Origin: Gracilibacillus salitolerans
GTDB taxonomy: Bacteria > Bacillota > Bacilli > Bacillales > Amphibacillaceae
Direction of reading: 5' to 3'
DNA length: 64,000 nt
Assembly: GCF_009650095.1 (NCBI RefSeq)
Contig: NZ_CP045915.1
Location: forward strand, 4,402,001-4,466,000
A program made the position numbers and the translations under genes. The notes under the pieces are model-generated. The model had not been told where the DNA came from. It ran no database searches and saw only the letters and a list, made by a program, of their open reading frames with translations. Shown here piece by piece: positions 9,359-16,930 of the stretch (positions are counted from its first letter, which is position 1; each line of letters starts with the position of its first letter).

Positions 9359-10201
9359 TTATAGATATGTTTTTAGCGTTTGAACGGTTGATTTAATAGT
9401 TGTATAAGTTTCTAAATGCTCGATCATACTTTGAATAATAATGTCTTTTGGTTCTTGTTTTTGCCATTCTTCTTCGAGCACATGTAATGCTTCTGTTATC
9501 TTTTCTCTTTCACCTCTTTCCATTTCTGTGATTTGATTTTTTATTTGCTTGATAACGGCTTGAATTGTCTGGTCATTTCTTTGTTTGAACCGGTGTAAAT
9601 CCTGATATTGAAAAAACGGAGGTGCAGACGCTGTTAAAATCGATCGCACCAGGACATCTATATTTTTTGTGATGTAAGCAGCTAGTTGACCAGGATCGAA
9701 TGTAAGATCATGAATGGCAATCCATTTGAAATACCCACTTATCATCCCATCTATTTGGATAATGATGTCCACCAAATAGCACTTCACTTCTTCACCGTAA
9801 ATATTGATTATCCGGTCTTCCATCCAATCATAAGACTGTTTATGTAGGTTAAAAATCAAATCATCCATCCTTTCACCAAGGTGGATATTGTCACGGAAAT
9901 GCATCATGAGATATTCCCTGTGTTCTTTAAACAATCGAAGAAATGCTTCAATCTGTTTGGTGAATTGATCAAAAGGATTACTTGTATCGTGTTGAATTTT
10001 ATTTATCTTTTGTAGTACTGTTTCTGAATAATATTTAAAAATCTCCACGAGCAAATCATCTTTTGATTCAAAATGTAAGTAGAATGCTCCTTTAGAAACA
10101 TCACTTCGATCAGCAATTTCCTGAATAGAAGTAGAGTGAAATCCCTTTTCCGAGAAGAGTTTTAAACTCACTTCTATCATCCGCTTCTTTTTAATGTCCA
10201 T
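9359..10201 (-). CDS. TetR-family repressor of the RND operon (YerO-like)
   Basis: The N-terminal HTH is clear ('IEVSLKLFSEKGFHSTSIQEIADRSDVSKGAFYLHFESKDDLLVEIF'), followed by a long ligand-binding domain and a helical C-terminal extension, giving about 280 residues. That is longer than a standard TetR protein but similar to B. subtilis YerO, which lies next to the RND gene swrC (yerP). I chose the ATG at MDIKKKRM because a GTGAGG ribosome site precedes it; a GTG six codons upstream is the alternative. The adaptor starts 23 bp downstream, so regulator, adaptor and pump form one operon. A palindrome in its promoter suggests it represses itself and the pump; the inducer is unknown. Confidence 0.9.
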   Translation of the reverse strand: MDIKKKRMIEVSLKLFSEKGFHSTSIQEIADRSDVSKGAFYLHFESKDDLLVEIFKYYSETVLQKINKIQHDTSNPFDQFTKQIEAFLRLFKEHREYLMMHFRDNIHLGERMDDLIFNLHKQSYDWMEDRIINIYGEEVKCYLVDIIIQIDGMISGYFKWIAIHDLTFDPGQLAAYITKNIDVLVRSILTASAPPFFQYQDLHRFKQRNDQTIQAVIKQIKNQITEMERGEREKITEALHVLEEEWQKQEPKDIIIQSMIEHLETYTTIKSTVQTLKTYL

Positions 10202-10274
10202 ATCTCGGCAGCGCCTCACTTTCTCTAATACGGTTTACGCATCATTAATGTTTCACTTTTTTGCATGTTATGAA

Positions 10275-10324
10275 TGACTGGTCAGTCAGAAATATACTAT
10301 ACCAGTAATATCCTAGAATTTCAA
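10275..10324 (-). promoter_or_regulatory. SigA promoter with TetR-type operator for the efflux operon
   Basis: On the minus strand there is TTGAAA, a 17-bp spacer and TATAGT (-10 at 10296-10301, -35 at 10319-10324). Immediately downstream, at the expected transcription start, is the inverted repeat TGACTG-N2-CAGTCA (10275-10288), a typical TetR-family operator. Its placement would let the repressor block the whole regulator-adaptor-pump operon. Confidence 0.8.
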
Positions 10325-10389
10325 TGAAAATGGGGCAGAAGATCAAGGGGAAACGTCCGAAAATGCGATCGATGGATTAAAACCTTAAA

Positions 10390-10420
10390 TAAACCCTGCT
10401 TCGTATTGAAACAGGGTTTT
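10390..10420 (-). terminator. Terminator after the small acidic lipoprotein gene
   Basis: An 8-bp stem (AAACCCTG/CAGGGTTT) with a 13-nt loop lies downstream of the lipoprotein gene. The trailing T tract is short on both strands, so it may act weakly in either direction. Confidence 0.55.
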
Positions 10421-10451
10421 AACTTTCCATGTTAGGTTTTCAGACGAGCCA

Positions 10452-10757
10452 TTATTCTTGTGGATTATCTTCGTCTTTCATCGGTCCTTCACCATTCTCA
10501 ATGGCATCTTCCATATTTTCTTCTGCTTCGTCTAAGTTTTCTTCCGCATTTTCACCAATATCTTCGCCTGTTCCACCATCAGTGCCACCATTACCTTCGT
10601 TTCCACCATCTGGAGCCTCATCGGTTGGAGCTTGCTCATCTTGTTGTGGTTGCTCTTCTTCCAGTGGTGGCTCTTCTTCTTCATTTTGTGCACAACCAGC
10701 TAACAGAGCTAGCGATAATAACAAAGCTGAAAGATACTTAACGTATTTTAATTCCAT
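10452..10757 (-). CDS. Small acidic lipoprotein of unknown function
   Basis: A 101-residue protein with a lipoprotein signal peptide (LSALLLSLALLAGC, Cys22) and a mature part made almost entirely of Glu, Asp, Gln, Pro, Gly and Asn. The mature chain looks unfolded and strongly negative, with stretches such as EEEEPPLEEE and a Gly/Asn-rich middle followed by a helical acidic tail. A good AAGGAGG site precedes the ATG, and a hairpin follows the stop, so it is monocistronic. I do not recognise a family. Such acidic tethered tails are common in salt-tolerant Bacillaceae, but no function can be assigned. Confidence 0.75.
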   Translation of the reverse strand: MELKYVKYLSALLLSLALLAGCAQNEEEEPPLEEEQPQQDEQAPTDEAPDGGNEGNGGTDGGTGEDIGENAEENLDEAEENMEDAIENGEGPMKDEDNPQE

Positions 10758-10892
10758 GTGATATCCTCCTTTTAAGTCGTGTTCAATGCTAGGTTAACCA
10801 AATAATCTACAAAATATGCCATAATTTTAATTAATATTTTTGTTGAATGTGAATTTTTAACAACAAGGAGGTTAATTTAGTGTGGAAATTAA

Positions 10893-10922
10893 AAAAAGAG
10901 AAGCTCAACAAAGCTTCCCTTT
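10893..10922 (-). terminator. Rho-independent terminator of fabZ
   Basis: The hairpin GGAAGCT-TTGTTG-AGCTTCT followed by CTTTTTTTAATT on the minus strand starts a few bases after the fabZ stop. Confidence 0.75.
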
Positions 10923-10925
10923 CAC

Positions 10926-11342
10926 TTATTTTACTGCAAATGTAATTTCCGCTTCGCAAGCTAATTCTCCGTCTACAGTTGCAACGGCTTTTCCTTTGCC
11001 AATTGGTCCTTTAATACGGATAATCTCGACTTCAAGAAGGAGTTGATCTCCTGGTTTTACCTGACGTTTAAAACGGCATTTGTCAATCCCCGCAAGGAAA
11101 CCGATTTTTCCTTTGTTTTCTTCTTTACTCAAAATCGCAACCGCACCGACCTGTGCTAGAGCTTCCACAATTAATACACCTGGCATAACAGGATAGTCTG
11201 GGAAATGCCCTTGAAAAAATGGTTCATTAATCGTTACATTCTTTTTCCCGACAATTCGTTTGTCATCTTGTTCTGTGATCGCGTCCACTAATAGAAATGG
11301 ATAACGATGTGGAATCGTTTCTTTGATTTGTTCAATATCCAT
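10926..11342 (-). CDS. fabZ: 3-hydroxyacyl-[acyl-carrier-protein] dehydratase FabZ
   Basis: FabZ removes water from 3-hydroxyacyl-ACP in fatty acid elongation in the cytoplasm. The hot-dog domain fills all 138 residues. '[11 protein letters not shown]' opens it, and the catalytic stretch is '[20 protein letters not shown]', with the active His and Glu. I placed the start at the ATG of MDIEQIKE because AAGGAG lies 8 bases before it; the 13 codons upstream have no ribosome site. The length equals other FabZ proteins. It follows flhP and the EpuA-like gene as in B. subtilis, but a strong terminator between means it has its own promoter, which I could not place securely. Confidence 0.95.
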   Translation of the reverse strand: MDIEQIKETIPHRYPFLLVDAITEQDDKRIVGKKNVTINEPFFQGHFPDYPVMPGVLIVEALAQVGAVAILSKEENKGKIGFLAGIDKCRFKRQVKPGDQLLLEVEIIRIKGPIGKGKAVATVDGELACEAEITFAVK

Positions 11343-11513
11343 ATGTATAACTCCTTTCCTCATTCCATTAAAGTATATCAAAAAGCATGAAAAAAAGCAT
11401 AGCTTGAGAAAGAAGCCGTCTATCCCTTTAATGGAATCTAAATATAATTGGTGCTACTACAATTCCTCTATAATGCTTCTTTCTCTTTGATAAGTCTTCT
11501 GCCTAGCATACCA

Positions 11514-11551
11514 ATAAAAAAACACGTGAATTCGATGGAGAAATCACGTGT
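11514..11551 (-). terminator. Rho-independent terminator after the EpuA-like gene
   Basis: The stem ACACGTGA/TCACGTGT is followed on the minus strand by TTTTTTT. It closes the mbl-flhO-flhP-EpuA unit and separates it from fabZ. Confidence 0.8.
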
Positions 11552-11615
11552 GTAATCAAATGTGTGTTTAATTATTCACAGCCTCATAAACGAACACATT
11601 GAGTGATAAGCTGTG

Positions 11616-11912
11616 TTAGTCTTCTTTAACATAATCAATAATATGTTGCCAGGTTTCCCATTTCAAGACGTCTAATGGGCTGCCATCGCCAAGTATGCTA
11701 AAACCTATAATGAGACCGATCATTAAAGCAAATAAACTTAACAAGACAACAATCATAACTTTTGCCCAAATGGGAATGAGACGGCGGACATATTTTCTCT
11801 CTTCTTGTTTTTGTTTCTTCCTGTCCGCTCTTTTTTCCTTATTGGTCTTTGTTTGAGCTTGTTTTTTTTCATTTACTTTTTTTGTATTGTTACTTTTTGT
11901 TTCCTGTGACAT
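11616..11912 (-). CDS. EpuA-like small membrane protein (often mislabelled 'RNA polymerase subunit beta')
   Basis: A 98-residue protein: a very basic, Lys/Gln/Thr-rich cytoplasmic half, one membrane helix near residues 50-72 ('IWAKVMIVVLLSLFALMIGLIIGF'), then a short outside tail with 'GDGSPLDVLKWETWQHIIDYV'. This tail (GDGxPxDVFxxxTWxHIxD) is the signature of the EpuA family, named from a Streptococcus gene and found after flhP in many Bacillaceae. Database names calling it an RNA polymerase subunit have no support in this sequence. It starts 28 bp after flhP and shares its operon. Function is unknown; a cell-envelope role is my inference. Confidence 0.8.
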   Translation of the reverse strand: MSQETKSNNTKKVNEKKQAQTKTNKEKRADRKKQKQEERKYVRRLIPIWAKVMIVVLLSLFALMIGLIIGFSILGDGSPLDVLKWETWQHIIDYVKED

Positions 11913-11940
11913 AGGGGATGACTCCTTATTAAAAACTACA

Positions 11941-12771
11941 CTATCTCAACTGATTAATTAGACCTTTCATTTGGTCATGCATTGAGATTGTTCGTGCATT
12001 AAATTGATATGCTCGCTGCGTTTCAATCATTTCTGTCGTTTGTTTTGCCAAGTCTACATTGGAAGCTTCTAACGAACCACTTTCCATGCTTACATCTGCT
12101 AATTCAACCCCATTGATGATTTCTTCAAAAGGATAATTTTCAAGCGATTGTTCAGATAAACGGAATAAACTGTTACCAGCAGCCTCTAACAATCGCGGGC
12201 GTACGGCTTCAACAATTTCTAATTGTCCTTCTACAGCTTGCACACCATTACGCGTTACATTAATCGTACCATTTCTCTCAATTTTCAGGTCTTCCATATC
12301 ATCATCTAACACAATCGGTGCTCCACCAGCTCCAAGGACAGGATGCCCATCAGAATTAACAAGCATCACCTGTTCATCCTCTAACGGTGTCAAATAAAAA
12401 TTCCCTGCTCTTGTATAACGGACTTCCTCTTCACCATTTTCATTGACTGCTACCTGAAAAAGGTGGTTGTCTTCTAATAAAGCGACATCAAGGTTTCGAT
12501 CCGTTTCCTGTAACGATCCTTGTGAAAAATTAAAATTAGTATGACCAAGTTTTGCCCCTGTCCCAACACGCAATCCGTCCGGTGTTAATCGACCTTCTGG
12601 ATTTGTAGGGTCCGGCTCGGTATTGATTTGCTGTGACAGCAAGGAAGAGAAAGTCGCGTCACGATTCTTATAACCTGCTGTATTGACATTCGCAATATTA
12701 TTTCCGATATTATCTAATCGTTTTTGTAATTGGCCCATCGTTACGGCAGCTTGGAAGGTCATTCTTGTCAT
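11941..12771 (-). CDS. flhP: Flagellar rod/hook-basal body protein FlhP (FlgG-like)
   Basis: A 276-residue member of the FlgF/FlgG rod-hook family. The N-terminal rod motif reads 'LDNIGNNIANVNTAGYKNRDATF', the middle has the beta-rich domain ('YTRAGNFYLTP'), and the C-terminal coil is 'EASNVDLAKQTTEMIETQRAYQFNARTISMHDQM'. Both terminal helices assemble as a coiled coil in the flagellar rod. No cleaved signal is expected because export uses the flagellar type III system. In B. subtilis flhO-flhP follow mbl as here and encode distal/proximal rod parts. Genes are 18 bp apart. Confidence 0.92.
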   Translation of the reverse strand: MTRMTFQAAVTMGQLQKRLDNIGNNIANVNTAGYKNRDATFSSLLSQQINTEPDPTNPEGRLTPDGLRVGTGAKLGHTNFNFSQGSLQETDRNLDVALLEDNHLFQVAVNENGEEEVRYTRAGNFYLTPLEDEQVMLVNSDGHPVLGAGGAPIVLDDDMEDLKIERNGTINVTRNGVQAVEGQLEIVEAVRPRLLEAAGNSLFRLSEQSLENYPFEEIINGVELADVSMESGSLEASNVDLAKQTTEMIETQRAYQFNARTISMHDQMKGLINQLR

Positions 12772-12789
12772 TTGCTTCTACCCCTTTTA

Positions 12790-13614
12790 TCATCCGAGTC
12801 GCGCAATTTCATTAACAGCTTTGTCTAAACTGCGATCGTATTGTTGGACTACTTTTTGATTTGCTTCAAAACTTCGGTACGCTTGCATCATATCTGTCAT
12901 CGTTTGTGCTTCGTCCACATTAGCGTTTTCTAAATGGTTTTGCTGGATATTAAATTGCAATCCAGCTACACCTCTGGCATCAGCTAATGCTGCACCATCT
13001 TCTGCAAGTTCAAATAAGTCTTGTCCGTTCTTTACTAAATCGTTCGAATTTGCACTATAAGAAATCCCCAGTGGAACCTCTTCTCCGTCTAACTGTACCA
13101 TTCCTTCTGGTGTCACCGTAAATGCTAAGTTATCCGTATTAATCGTGTTCCCTGTATCATCTAAGACATAATAGCCATTATTAGTTGTTAAATTCCCTTC
13201 ACCATCAACAGTGAAATTGCCGTTTCTTGTATAACGAACATCCCCTTCACCATTTTGCACGGTAAAAAAGATAGAACCTTCCTCATCCGGTGTTTCACCT
13301 TGAACTAACGCCATATCTGTTGAAACACCTGTTTCCCTAAGGCTTCCCTGTATGAAATCCGGGATTGTTTCATGTACATATACCCCCGTGTTAATAGCAC
13401 CGATTTCGGTCATTGATGGTACGGTGGTACCCTGCGAATTTGGAATATCACGGTTTTCCATACGCTGAATTAACAATTCCGGGAATGCTCTTAGTGGTGT
13501 TTGATCTTGTTTATATCCAGGTGTCTGTGCATTCGTCATATTATTGGACAACACTTCTTGTCTACGTTGTTGTGCCATCATTCCATTTGTAGCCGTGTAA
13601 AAACCTCTAAGCAT
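12790..13614 (-). CDS. flhO: Flagellar rod/hook-basal body protein FlhO (FlgG/FlgF-like)
   Basis: A 274-residue paralogue of the downstream gene. It begins 'MLRGFYTATNGMMAQQRRQEVLSNNMTNAQTPGYKQD', the rod-protein N-terminal motif, and ends 'LENANVDEAQTMTDMMQAYRSFEANQKVVQQYDRSLDKAVNEI', the matching C-terminal helix. The central domain contains 'YTRNGNFTVDGEGNLTT'. It is exported by the flagellar type III apparatus and forms part of the axial rod. Position between mbl and flhP identifies it as FlhO rather than FlhP. Ribosome site GAGGAG is 8 bases before the ATG. Confidence 0.92.
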   Translation of the reverse strand: MLRGFYTATNGMMAQQRRQEVLSNNMTNAQTPGYKQDQTPLRAFPELLIQRMENRDIPNSQGTTVPSMTEIGAINTGVYVHETIPDFIQGSLRETGVSTDMALVQGETPDEEGSIFFTVQNGEGDVRYTRNGNFTVDGEGNLTTNNGYYVLDDTGNTINTDNLAFTVTPEGMVQLDGEEVPLGISYSANSNDLVKNGQDLFELAEDGAALADARGVAGLQFNIQQNHLENANVDEAQTMTDMMQAYRSFEANQKVVQQYDRSLDKAVNEIARLG

Positions 13615-13696
13615 GAGTCGAACTCCTCTCCAAGTGACGCAAAGGTTGTTTATGTATTAAGATAGTATTCGGGAAGTACGAAACTTTTCTTATGTA

Positions 13697-14695
13697 TTAA
13701 ACAATCGACCGTTCTAATTTATCGATGTTATCCAACATAATGCCTGTACCTTTTGCCACACAATTCATTGGTTCTTCTGCTAATAGAACTGGTACTTTCA
13801 ATTCTTCTGCCAGTAATTGATCTAATCCATTCAACAGCGCACCGCCACCTGTTAGAATAACACCTCTGTCGATAATATCTGCGGATAATTCTGGTGGAGT
13901 TTTTTCTAAAACGGTCTTCGCTGATTGGACAATTAATGCGATCGATTCTCTGAGAGCTTCTTCCACTTCGTCCGAACGGATTGTGATTGTTCTTGGTAAA
14001 CCAGTTACCATATCACGTCCGCGGATATCGATTTCTTCGTTGCGAGCACCTTGAAAAACTGTCGCCACGTTAACTTTAATATCTTCTGCAGTTCTTTCAC
14101 CGATTAATAATTTATATTTACGCTTTACATGTTGAAGAATTTCACCATCGAATTTGTCCCCGGCCATTTTAATCGATTGTGCTGTTACGATATCTCCCAT
14201 AGACAAGACAGCGATATCTGTTGTTCCACCACCGATATCAACGACCATATTTCCACTCGGTTGGAAAATATCCATCCCTGCACCAATTGCTGCTACTTTT
14301 GGTTCTTCTTCTAAGTAGACTTTTTTACCGCCAGATTTTTCCGCCGCTTCTTTAATCGCTTTTTGTTCTACCTTCGTAATGTTAGTTGGGCAACAAATTA
14401 GCATTCTTGGTTTCGATAAAAATCCTTTGACATTAATTTTATTAATAAAATATTTAAGCATCGATTCTGTGACATCGAAATCTGCGATGACTCCATCCTT
14501 TAGTGGACGAATTGCTTCGATATTACCTGGTGTACGCCCAACCATACGTCGTGCTTCTTCACCAACTTCTAACACTTTTCCCGTATTGCGGTCCATCGCA
14601 ACAACGGACGGTTCATCCAGTACAATACCTTTTCCTTTTACATGAATAAGTACATTCGCAGTTCCTAAATCTATTCCAATATCTCTTGAAAACAT
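13697..14695 (-). CDS. mbl: Rod-shape determining actin homologue Mbl
   Basis: A 332-residue MreB-family actin that assembles on the inner membrane face and guides lateral wall synthesis. Actin phosphate loops are visible: 'DIGIDLGTANVLIH' near the start and 'MVVDIGGGTTDIAVLS' near residue 155, with the adenosine loop 'GVILTGGGALLNGL' near 280. The N-terminus 'MFSRDIGIDLGTANV' and placement between spoIIID and flhO identify Mbl rather than MreB or MreBH. A 290-bp upstream gap follows spoIIID; it is very AT-rich and must hold the promoter, but I see no strong consensus. Confidence 0.95.
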   Translation of the reverse strand: MFSRDIGIDLGTANVLIHVKGKGIVLDEPSVVAMDRNTGKVLEVGEEARRMVGRTPGNIEAIRPLKDGVIADFDVTESMLKYFINKINVKGFLSKPRMLICCPTNITKVEQKAIKEAAEKSGGKKVYLEEEPKVAAIGAGMDIFQPSGNMVVDIGGGTTDIAVLSMGDIVTAQSIKMAGDKFDGEILQHVKRKYKLLIGERTAEDIKVNVATVFQGARNEEIDIRGRDMVTGLPRTITIRSDEVEEALRESIALIVQSAKTVLEKTPPELSADIIDRGVILTGGGALLNGLDQLLAEELKVPVLLAEEPMNCVAKGTGIMLDNIDKLERSIV

Positions 14696-14986
14696 GTACG
14701 GTTATCCTCCCTATTTCATTACCTTACTTGAGTTTTATGTCGATCAATTTATGATGTTTATATCGTCTGCTAGTAGATGTCGTTTCTCCATTATGGTACA
14801 TAATACCTCTAATTATATATAATATCATAAAATGATGGATATCGTTATATCTTTCCATAAAAAATGTCGTTTATTTTATTATTTTTATTGAATTTGACGA
14901 AATATACATAATAGTAAGGAGTATCTGTTATTAGTATGGTTGTTCACATGAAGGTATATGTATGAATTAGAGAGGATATCATTGAG

Positions 14987-15277
14987 TTATTTTGTTAATA
15001 ATTCTTCTGTTTCGAGTGGTTCTTTATTACCATGAAGTTGATATTTCATTTTGGTTGCTTCTCCACCCCGTAGGTGTCGAATTGCTTTATGGTGGCTTAA
15101 TACGTCTTTGACTTCATTAGCTAGTTCGGGATGTATTTCTGGTAAGCGCTCTGTTAGGTCTTTGTGTACTGTACTTTTTGAAACTCCAAATTCCTTGGCG
15201 ATAACTCGAACCGTTTTCTTCGTTTCGACAATGTACCTTCCAATCCTTAATGTTCTCTCTTTGATGTAGTCATGCAC
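14987..15277 (-). CDS. spoIIID: Sporulation transcription regulator SpoIIID
   Basis: A 96-residue DNA-binding protein active in the mother cell, where it tunes SigE genes and sigK. The HTH is 'TVRVIAKEFGVSKSTVHKDLTERL' and a basic C-terminal region 'KAIRHLRGGEATKMKYQ' gives the second DNA contact. It matches B. subtilis SpoIIID almost residue for residue over the first 80 positions. The start is GTG (GTG-CAT-GAC-TAC), set by GGGAGG eight bases upstream; an overlapping ATG is in another frame. The C-terminal 15 residues diverge from other species, which is usual. Confidence 0.96.
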   Translation of the reverse strand: MHDYIKERTLRIGRYIVETKKTVRVIAKEFGVSKSTVHKDLTERLPEIHPELANEVKDVLSHHKAIRHLRGGEATKMKYQLHGNKEPLETEELLTK

Positions 15278-15592
15278 ATCACTCGCCTCCCAAAAGTTGT
15301 CAGTCTAAGGTGTGAACAGAGACAAGTACTACCATATAAAATTATCCACAATACCTAAAATAACTGCATCCTCACCTTAGACAAATAAAACATAATTTGT
15401 ACCATCATATTAAACAGCACATCCCAATATGACTGTAAATTTTGGGTCTGCACGCAAGTGAGTGGCTTTTGAACCGTATCGGATAGAGTTGTCCAGGTCA
15501 AGTTGGTTCTGCAATTGGACTGGACTGATATGGGTTTAACACTGCATCAATATCTTGGCGAGATATGACTTTCTCTTCATGTGAAGAGGATT
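15278..15592. other. spoIIID upstream region: long inverted repeat and one DnaA box
   Basis: No gene is visible. Two perfect 10-bp arms (GTCTAAGGTG at 15303-15312 and CACCTTAGAC at 15373-15382) face each other across 60 bp that must include the spoIIID promoter. A perfect DnaA box TTATCCACA (15342-15350) lies between the arms. Farther left-to-right are two short palindromes, ATATCT-N5-AGATAT (15549-15565) and CTCTTC-N4-GAAGAG (15574-15589). A SigE promoter is expected here, but I could not identify one confidently. Confidence 0.5.
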
Positions 15593-15624
15593 AAAAAAGT
15601 GATGACTCTCGTCATCACTTTTTT
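15593..15624 (-). terminator. Strong bidirectional terminator after the AimR-like gene
   Basis: A perfect 14-bp stem (AAAAAAGTGATGAC/GTCATCACTTTTTT) with loop TCTC; the A and T runs make it functional in both directions. It directly follows the candidate micro-ORF. Confidence 0.9.
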
Positions 15625-15671
15625 CAACCAATATCACCGTAATCTGGATCAACCTTTTTTACAAACTTCAT
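15624..15671 (-). CDS. Candidate 15-residue micro-ORF downstream of the AimR-like gene (possible signal peptide gene)
   Basis: On the minus strand, 28 bp after the stop of the AimR-like gene, ATG opens MKFVKKVDPDYGDIG and then TGA. GGGAG lies eight bases before this ATG, a normal ribosome-binding distance; an in-frame ATG seven codons earlier would make 22 residues. The stop merges into the terminator hairpin, so the peptide would be the last thing translated on the receptor mRNA. In phages, aimP (the arbitrium peptide precursor) lies directly downstream of aimR. Against that role, this peptide has no obvious Sec signal and does not end in the Gly-Ala of known arbitrium peptides. It may be a chance ORF. 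Confidence 0.35.
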   Translation of the reverse strand: MKFVKKVDPDYGDIG

Positions 15672-15699
15672 AGACTTTTCTCCCACTCCCATATTTTCG

Positions 15700-16731
15700 T
15701 TATATTCCTAAACCTTCGGAAGCCTTAAGTGGCAATCTTGCAAAAAAGTGATCACTCCTTTTCTCCATAAAGTATTGATAAGAATATATGAAAAAATGTT
15801 GCTTTCTTGTTGCCAATCCTAAATAATATTGTGTAAATGGAGTTGTAATATCTAGATTTTCTAACATATCCTTCGCCAATTGAAAGTTTCCTTTCGCAAT
15901 CTCTAGGTGGGCTTGTTCTATTGGATTCTTTGTTGATACCCCATTTATCTTCCCAAAGTGAGCACAAATAAATGGATACGTATGATTCTCAATATGTTCT
16001 AATGTTTCCTGATCGTCTAAGCAATTAGCTATGTACTTTGCCTCTTCGATATGATAAACACTAGATTCAAAATCTTCGTATATATAACTGAGTGCCAAGT
16101 CTAGGTGGAGTTGTGCTTTTTGTTTAACGTGGTGAGGCATTTGTAACGCTTCATAGGCGTGCTTTCTAGCTAAAATTAACTCATTCCTCTTCCAATAGTA
16201 GTTAAATAATAAGATTTGCATTCTAATCTGAAAGAATGTAATAAATAGTGGATTGTCTAGATGACGTAGATGTTTTTGAATTTTGTTCAAATAGTAACCT
16301 ATTCGTTCATAATTGTAAACTTTTATGTTTATTTCTATATTTAAAAAGTATTTTAAACATCTCAATTCAGGATGATGAATGGAAACCGATTTCGCGAGAG
16401 TCCTTATTTTATGAACAGGTTTTCCATTTTCTAAATCTAGCATGAATTGATATAGTAGAGCTAACTCTCGATTTAATTCATTCATACTTTCTTTGTTTAC
16501 TTCTATAAAATATTGTAATTCTTGATAGCATTGGTTGATATAAAAATATTCTAGAGCTAATCGTTTATCTACGTCAGAGTTGCTTTGATACAGAAAGTCT
16601 TTTGTCAGTTCTAACTGTGCAGCTTCGTCGCTATCTATGCTGATCATTGTTAAAAATTGTGGTAGTTGCATTTGCTTTTCAGATTCAAAATATTCGCGCA
16701 TTGTCCCAATCCTCTTTTTTGTTTGTACCAT
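15700..16731 (-). CDS. AimR-like TPR receptor without DNA-binding domain
   Basis: A 343-residue all-helical protein. I recognise it as a relative of the phage arbitrium receptor AimR from its C-terminal region: 'IEQAHLEIAKGNFQLAKDMLENLDI', then 'YYLGLATRKQHFFIYSYQYFMEKRSDHFFARLPL', which parallels the phi3T AimR ending (QAH...AKEVLDKLD...HYYLKGRLEQNKACFYSSIEYF...RLPL). The middle follows the same TPR-like helical pattern. Phage AimR starts with a helix-turn-helix of roughly 40 residues; here the protein begins 'MVQTKKRIGTMREYFESE', so that domain seems absent. The start is well supported by AAAGGAG seven bases upstream. No phage genes adjoin it. It has its own unit, bounded by the spoIIQ terminator upstream and another downstream. 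Binding of a peptide is inferred; the target is unknown. Confidence 0.7.
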   Translation of the reverse strand: MVQTKKRIGTMREYFESEKQMQLPQFLTMISIDSDEAAQLELTKDFLYQSNSDVDKRLALEYFYINQCYQELQYFIEVNKESMNELNRELALLYQFMLDLENGKPVHKIRTLAKSVSIHHPELRCLKYFLNIEINIKVYNYERIGYYLNKIQKHLRHLDNPLFITFFQIRMQILLFNYYWKRNELILARKHAYEALQMPHHVKQKAQLHLDLALSYIYEDFESSVYHIEEAKYIANCLDDQETLEHIENHTYPFICAHFGKINGVSTKNPIEQAHLEIAKGNFQLAKDMLENLDITTPFTQYYLGLATRKQHFFIYSYQYFMEKRSDHFFARLPLKASEGLGI

Positions 16732-16890
16732 AACTAATCTCCTTTCACAGTTACTTATTATTTCACATTCAAGAAATTATGCAATAGGTTTTTTGATAGA
16801 ATCGTTCGTCAAATAGTTGGCGATATCGACAGTTTTTTATTAATTTTCATAGCTTGTGAGTAGAAAATATCAGAATAGCGTTGAAAAATG

Positions 16891-16928
16891 AAAAATCTCC
16901 CTACCTTTTTCACAGGTAAGGAGATTTT
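16891..16928 (-). terminator. Rho-independent terminator of spoIIQ
   Basis: The stem AAATCTCC(T)TACCT/AGGTA(G)GGAGATTT with loop GTGAAAA is followed by TTTCATTTTTC on the minus strand, three bases after the spoIIQ stop. Confidence 0.8.
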
Positions 16929-16930
16929 GT

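Noticed and set aside
10452..10757. Plus-strand reading frames rich in Ser, Pro and Gly opposite the acidic lipoprotein
   Set aside because: They mirror the Glu/Asp/Gly codons of the real gene and lack ribosome sites; the minus-strand gene has a lipobox and AAGGAGG.
15700..16731. Prophage around the AimR-like gene
   Set aside because: Flanks are core sporulation genes in standard order; no integrase, repressor, structural gene or att repeat is visible.
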